A program made the translations under genes and the position numbers. From positions 30,147 to 94,146 of the forward strand of contig JBBDHV010000039.1 in the NCBI GenBank assembly GCA_040880725.1: a DNA stretch of 64,000 nucleotides, written 5' to 3'. Origin of the DNA: DATHWB01 sp040880725. Lineage in GTDB: Bacteria; Actinomycetota; Acidimicrobiia; Spongiisociales; ZC4RG35. Numbering within the stretch: position 1 is the first letter of the stretch; every line of letters starts with the position of its first letter. The notes under the pieces were generated by a model. The model was not told where the DNA came from and made no database searches. It saw only the letters and a list, made by a program, of their open reading frames with translations. Below, piece by piece: positions 59,671-64,000 of the stretch.

Positions 59671-60621
59671 ATGCAGCAGCCCAGCGTAACCTTTACACCT
59701 GTGACAGATTCCGTCCCCATCATCGTCGGCGCAGCCCGCTCAGGCACAACGCTCCTTAGGGCGATGCTCGATAGCCACCCACAGCTTGCCATTACGCCTG
59801 AGTCCTACTTCCTTGTCAGCCTTGCCAAGTCGAGACGCTTCACCCGTCAGCAGCCGTTCGATCTCGACTCTTTTGTCGCAGCGCTTCTCCACCACCCGCG
59901 CTTCCAACGTTGGGGGCTTCCACCGGAGAACGTTGCGAAGGACTTCAGGCAGCCCACAGTCGACAACCACGGCGCTGCATTTAGGATTCTCTACGCCGCG
60001 TACGGCGCCCACCACCGCAAGTCACGCGTTGGAGACAAGACCCCTTGGTACGTCCACCACATTCCCTTCATCGCCGAGTTGCTTCCCGAGGCCCGGTTCG
60101 TACACGTAATCCGGGATGGACGTGATGTCGCATTGTCACAGGGCCGAGGGCCAATACTCGGAGCGCTCAATTGGCGTCGTGCCATCAACGACGGAAAGTC
60201 CGCCGCGGCACGCCTCGGGGCAGGCAGGGTGCTGGAGGTGAAATACGAAGACCTTGTCACACACCCCGAAGCATCCCTCCGAAACGTATGTATGTTCCTG
60301 GACCTTGATTACGACTCTGCCATGCTCGCGTACACCGACCATGCGGATCGAATACGCGCCGGTTTCAACCGACCGGAGAGCGTTGCCCACGCGAGAATCA
60401 GCGAATCACCAAGCCTTCGGCGCGATGGATGGCAGGTCCGGATGCACACACAAGATGTGCTCCAATTCGAACATCTCGCAGGTCGATCGCTCATCGCATG
60501 CGGCTATGAGCTATCGGGCCTACCTCGCTCCCGGGTTGTGGCTGCGCGTGCGAGCGTTGTTGCCGTGTCCATCAGAATCCAGCTGCTTGTTCGTCGGGTG
60601 TATGACCGGCTGGCCCACTGA
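59671..60621 (+). CDS. Sulfotransferase
   Basis: A 316-aa PAPS-dependent sulfotransferase: 5'-phosphosulfate loop VGAARSGTTLLRAML and 3'-phosphate motif FVHVIRDGRDVALSQ. It probably sulfates a polysaccharide or glycolipid. The ATG at 59671 is used; a GTG at 59701 (VTDSVPII) would remove ten residues and is equally plausible. It is divergent from the GT32-like gene across 99 bases. Confidence 0.87.
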   Translation: MQQPSVTFTPVTDSVPIIVGAARSGTTLLRAMLDSHPQLAITPESYFLVSLAKSRRFTRQQPFDLDSFVAALLHHPRFQRWGLPPENVAKDFRQPTVDNHGAAFRILYAAYGAHHRKSRVGDKTPWYVHHIPFIAELLPEARFVHVIRDGRDVALSQGRGPILGALNWRRAINDGKSAAARLGAGRVLEVKYEDLVTHPEASLRNVCMFLDLDYDSAMLAYTDHADRIRAGFNRPESVAHARISESPSLRRDGWQVRMHTQDVLQFEHLAGRSLIACGYELSGLPRSRVVAARASVVAVSIRIQLLVRRVYDRLAH

Positions 60622-60768
60622 TCGCTTGGTTGGGGCCATCCATTGCCACCGACCCGAGTGACGACAGCGATGTACTGAGTCCGAGAGCGGCCTGTCCGAG
60701 GATCGCGAACCGTGGCTCCAGCACCCTCCGAGCCAGGGAGGCGAGCAACGCTCGTTCTACGTGGGACT

Positions 60769-61644
60769 TCACCTTCGCCCCACGAGCACTTGTGCTCGTC
60801 TGTGGACGCGAGGTCCAAGCATCATCGAGGAGAGGCGCATCCAACGCTTCGCGCCCCTCGGGTCGAGCCTGAGGGAGTTCCACAGCTGTGTTCGTGCGAA
60901 CGCGAATCGGTCGAGCTCATAAGCGGTGAGAAAGGCCCGATAGTGAAACGCCGATCGGTTTCGAGGACTCATAAGAGCACGATACTTTTCGAGAAGCATC
61001 AACCACAGCTCCGGGGCATTGTCGGGCGAACGGACTCGTTGCCCAGAATGCGAGTGAATTGTGGCGAGTGGCTCCTCAACGCCTGAGAAGCATGAGCGTT
61101 GGGCGAGACGAATCACAAGGTCCAGGTCGACGAGAGCATTCAGCTGTTCGTCGAAGAGCTCGTGTTCTAGAAGGTCTCGCCTGACGAGAAGGGTGCTAGT
61201 CGCAGGCACCCATTCCAGTCCGATGGTGGAGTCCCATATGTCCCCCGACACCAATTGGCGGGTGACCTTGACCACTCGACCAGAATCGTCCACGGTTCGG
61301 CGGCCCGAGACTGAGACACCGCATTCTCCAATCGAACTAAGTTGCAGCTCGAGCTTACCGGGCACCCATTCGTCGTCCGAGTCGAGAAACGCCACATAGT
61401 CACCGGAGCTGGCCGCTATCCCTGAGTTTCGGGCTGCTGCATGTCCTCGATTTGACTCCTGTCTGAGACAACTGACACGAGAGTCGGGGATGGACCCGAC
61501 GGCTGCGACGGTCTCGTCTGTTGACCCGTCATCAATTACGAGCACCTCGATGGCGGCATGGGTCTGAGCAAGAGCCGATTGGATTGCTCGCTTAACCATT
61601 TGAGCCCGGTTGTACGTGGGAATCACGACAGAGACCAATGTCAT
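60769..61644 (-). CDS. GT2-family glycosyltransferase
   Basis: A 291-aa GT-A enzyme: MTLVSVVIPTYNRAQMVKRAI, LVIDDGSTDETV, ARNSGIAASSGDYVAFLDSDDEW with the DXD-type DSDDEW, and a later LDLVIRLAQRS acceptor region. An upstream in-frame ATG at 61662 overlaps the preceding gene by 8 bases. A perfect hairpin, ACGAGCAC-TT-GTGCTCGT at 60782-60799, lies inside its 3' end. The 147 bases beyond it to the sulfotransferase gene hold no gene that I see. Confidence 0.88.
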   Translation of the reverse strand: MTLVSVVIPTYNRAQMVKRAIQSALAQTHAAIEVLVIDDGSTDETVAAVGSIPDSRVSCLRQESNRGHAAARNSGIAASSGDYVAFLDSDDEWVPGKLELQLSSIGECGVSVSGRRTVDDSGRVVKVTRQLVSGDIWDSTIGLEWVPATSTLLVRRDLLEHELFDEQLNALVDLDLVIRLAQRSCFSGVEEPLATIHSHSGQRVRSPDNAPELWLMLLEKYRALMSPRNRSAFHYRAFLTAYELDRFAFARTQLWNSLRLDPRGAKRWMRLSSMMLGPRVHRRAQVLVGRR

Positions 61645-61654
61645 CGCCCGTAGC

Positions 61655-63286
61655 TTATCCATTGCAGATCGACGACTGCCCCAAACGTGACGTCTCCAAC
61701 CGCCCACAAGCATGAGGCAGCAAGTCTTCGGAGACCCTAACTACAACGAACTCCCGGCTCTCGAAAACCTCTCGTGAATCCGCCATTGCTCGAATCGCGC
61801 TAGTACTCGGTCCGGAAGATGGGACGATCACCCAGTCGACGTTGTATTGATCGAGAGCTGGGTGATCAGATGTCGGGTTCGCTAGGAATGAAGCTACCGC
61901 GGCCGAACGCTCTCCGGCATCTTCGAGGTAGGGGATCGGACGAGGGCTCACTGACTTGCCGGTGAAAGCTGTGACTCTCACGGCAATCGGGATGGGAGCG
62001 AGCACGACTTCGTTAGGACCGATCACCTCGGCGAGTGGCCGATAGTGCTTGGAGACGATTTCGAGTCGGTTGTCGGCGCGAAGTGACTCGGGCAGAATCT
62101 GGAACGGCACCATACGGGCAACGCCCGGAAGCATCGGCACCAACAGCGCAACCAAGGCGCAGCACCCGGCTACGGCAAGCACGAGCCGGTGTCGGCGCCC
62201 TGACCGTTCCCAAACCTCGACGAGCCATCCCGAAATCGCCAAGTGGAGGACGAGGGTGGCGAAGAGCACGCTGCGTCCGAGAGACATTTGGCCGAGTAGC
62301 CAGCCTGCCGAGTAGAGGGCTGAGCTCAGAACGAAGGTGGACACCAGGGGGTCAGTTCTGTTCCTCCGAAGTCGGCTCCAGAGCACAGGAAGCCCGAGAA
62401 GCGCAGGAGCGACCCGAACCAACGGCGCGGAGTACATCAATGCGTTCTCACCGTCGAGCACGTCTGACGCTCTGAGCGTGAGGTCGAAGAGGTCGAAGAA
62501 CGGCCAAAGGACCGCTCCCCCGACAGCACCCAATCCGACGGATGCCAACCCGACGACGGCGGAGACGGATCTCCGATCAATCGTGAGAGCAACGAGGACA
62601 ACTACGAGTAGGCCGAAAGTGATCGCGTGCGCATTCGAGACCACGAAGCCCACCACCCCAAGGCCTATCACCGTCCCGGGCCGTACCGATGCTCTCGCTG
62701 CGATCCGATCGAACCAGGCAACGGTACCGAAGGCGACCCAGGTCGAGAAGATCGATGGATAGGGCAGGGTGAAACCAATGGCATTGAGATGAAGGAACCC
62801 GCTATATCGCCACGCGCCGGGTCCCCACAGCAAGAGCACAACCAGCAGGGCAACCACCGGCGCGTGGCGGTGATGCAGGAACACCCGAACGAATGGAGGG
62901 AAGAACACCAGGAGAAACACTCCATTGACCGCCCCCAGGAGCTGAACCACGCCGATGGCGTCCAGTCCGAGGACCACTCCAGCCTGGCCAGCGACCCAGT
63001 GATAAAGCGAAAGCGAAAAGTGAGGAAGTCGCTCCGCGACAAATGGACTACCCGGGTCGAGCGGATGCTCCATGAGTTCTCGGATCGCCGAGGCATGCAC
63101 CCAAACGTCGTTCGACCACTGTTGTTGCCAGGTCTGGACCAGTAGTGCGATCCAAAGTCCTCCTGCCACGACAAGGTATGCGGACGGATAAAAGTTCTTC
63201 CAGGAGGGACTCGGACCAGCGAACTCGACGGGGCGCTCTTCGGTGCCGACATTTCCGCGGGCGGAGCGCCGACGGATCCCGCTCAC
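61655..63286 (-). CDS. GT-C-like polytopic membrane protein
   Basis: A protein of about 543 aa with ten or more predicted transmembrane segments. The first loop has QQWSNDVWVHASAIRELMEHP, where an acidic residue after TM1 is typical of GT-C lipid-linked sugar transferases. A soluble C-terminal region contains NVDWVIVPSSGPS. The GTG at 63286 overlaps the stop of the broken upstream gene as GTGA. The frame continues to 63457, but that part is Pro/Arg-rich read-through of the other gene. The exact function is unknown. Confidence 0.72.
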   Translation of the reverse strand: MSGIRRRSARGNVGTEERPVEFAGPSPSWKNFYPSAYLVVAGGLWIALLVQTWQQQWSNDVWVHASAIRELMEHPLDPGSPFVAERLPHFSLSLYHWVAGQAGVVLGLDAIGVVQLLGAVNGVFLLVFFPPFVRVFLHHRHAPVVALLVVLLLWGPGAWRYSGFLHLNAIGFTLPYPSIFSTWVAFGTVAWFDRIAARASVRPGTVIGLGVVGFVVSNAHAITFGLLVVVLVALTIDRRSVSAVVGLASVGLGAVGGAVLWPFFDLFDLTLRASDVLDGENALMYSAPLVRVAPALLGLPVLWSRLRRNRTDPLVSTFVLSSALYSAGWLLGQMSLGRSVLFATLVLHLAISGWLVEVWERSGRRHRLVLAVAGCCALVALLVPMLPGVARMVPFQILPESLRADNRLEIVSKHYRPLAEVIGPNEVVLAPIPIAVRVTAFTGKSVSPRPIPYLEDAGERSAAVASFLANPTSDHPALDQYNVDWVIVPSSGPSTSAIRAMADSREVFESREFVVVRVSEDLLPHACGRLETSRLGQSSICNG

Positions 63287-63900
63287 GATCCGCAGGCGAT
63301 TCCGTCGGCGTCGGCGCCGAGCCTGTGGGGGTGGGGTGGGAAGACTTGGAAGCGGCGGTGGGGGATGTTGCCGCAATCGGGATCGGGGGATGCCGGGGGG
63401 ATGCGCACCGTCAAGTAGCTGGCTTGACGGCCTGACGGTGGCTGCTGGGTGACGCATCCGGCGGTGGGGCCGCAGATGCCGCCTCCTTCCGCCTGGGCCC
63501 CGGCGTCAGCGTCCGTGGTGCGGTCAAGAAGGGTCTCGCCAACCCATGCTCGGCGGAGGCGTGGCACCAACACGGCACGTTCGGAGTCGACCTTCACGAG
63601 GGTCACGCTCCAGTTCGCGACGAGTTGGGAAGGCCGTGCGGTGGCCTCGGCGGCGTCGATCTGATGACCTTGCCTTCCAAGGTGAACGCGTCGACCCCGG
63701 TTAGGTTGCCTTCCACGATCAGGTCGCCAGTCTGTATTCATCACCCGATTTCTGCCACACCTCACTGGCAGGGATCCCGGCGAAACCACCGGAGATCGTC
63801 TCACAGGACTGCATGTCGCGGAGGGCGGGGCGTCGGGACAGGCAGAGGGCGAGACTATCCGACGCGCAGCGCCAGCTGTTAGGAACTTTCGGCGTCTCAT
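63283..63900 (-). pseudogene. Broken gene for an exported Excalibur-type protein
   Basis: The start MRRRKFLTAGAA has AAGGGGAT six bases upstream. Coherent stretches then occur in different frames: MQSCETISGGFAGIPASEVW, then DLIVEGNLTGVDAFTLEGKV, and finally a C-terminal part ending PHRLGADADGIACGS, which resembles the Excalibur calcium-binding motif (DPHRLDxDGDGIxCE). At least two frameshifts separate them. The last frame alone stays open to the end. It lies upstream of, and is coupled to, the GT-C-like gene. Confidence 0.6.
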
Positions 63901-63945
63901 GAAATCCCCTTCAGGTACGCTATTTGAACAGTGGGAGTGAAGCAA

Positions 63946-64000
63946 CTAGTGGTGTGTCCCGGTTTTGGTTGCCTGGTTGAGGGCGACTCGACCGCGGGCG
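63946..64000 (+). mobile_element. Left end of an element related to the 168-bp MITE (cut by the window)
   Basis: CTAGTGGTGTGTC at 63946-63958 is identical to the terminal 13 bases of the right arm of the element at 18653-18820, starting with the same CTAG. After that the sequence differs (CCGGTTTTGG), so this is likely the terminus of a longer, possibly autonomous, relative that continues beyond the window. Confidence 0.5.

Noticed and set aside
63287..63457. 57-residue N-terminal extension of the GT-C-like protein
   Set aside because: It is Pro/Arg-rich and overlaps the coding frame of the Excalibur-type remnant; the GTG at 63286 with GTGA overlap is the better start.

Overview
The window is high-GC DNA from an actinobacterium (Actinomycetota). 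A conservon-type module (histidine kinase, roadblock, DUF742, GTPase), mycothiol synthase, the phosphatidylinositol-mannoside genes pgsA-patA-pimA, and the order pdxS-pdxT-yebC-ruvCAB-secD-secF-apt-rel, which is also seen in mycobacteria, all point there. A lineage outside Mycobacteriales, such as Acidimicrobiia, fits the mixture, but the sequence does not settle the genus.

Region 1 (1-19.4 kb, nearly all minus strand) is a conserved core block: cvnA-B-C-D, rel, apt, secF, secD, yajC, tgt, queA, ruvB, ruvA, ruvC, yebC, pdxT, pdxS, pimA, patA and pgsA. Most junctions are ATGA or TGATG overlaps. Three lesions interrupt the block. A GC-rich repeat array lies between tgt and queA. queA carries a one-base frameshift. 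A 168-bp element with terminal inverted repeats sits between pgsA and patA.

Region 2 (19.5-32.2 kb) holds metabolic and housekeeping genes: an EF-G paralogue, citrate synthase, ferritin, thrS, a degenerate kinase-like protein, mshD, a patatin, and divergent pncB/pncA. The gltA-ferritin gap carries three more copies of the region-1 repeat. A DNA cloverleaf of nested perfect palindromes follows the kinase-like gene.

Region 3 (32.2-42.4 kb) is accessory. It has a Tat-exported protein next to a diverged second copy of the pncA 3' end, a PlsY/YbhN-like fusion, an RRM protein overlapped by a possible CTG-initiated Cys-rich peptide, vapBC, and a sugar aminotransferase. It also has two adjacent Tat-exported Cys-rich paralogues facing an HPr-kinase-like protein and a PqqD-like protein. 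Two of the three Tat genes share an upstream ATACG-N8-CGTAT palindrome. This set is the best candidate for an undescribed system.

Region 4 (42.5-63.9 kb) is a surface polysaccharide locus: glycosyltransferases (GT4, GT2, GT32-like), a WecA/MraY-type initiating transferase, epimerase and dehydratase, candidate polymerase, a Wzz / degenerate kinase / deacetylase fusion, an ABC flippase, a sulfotransferase and acyltransferases. Its right half looks less GC-rich, as expected for a variable locus. The window ends with a broken Excalibur-type gene and the start of an element whose terminus matches the 168-bp element.
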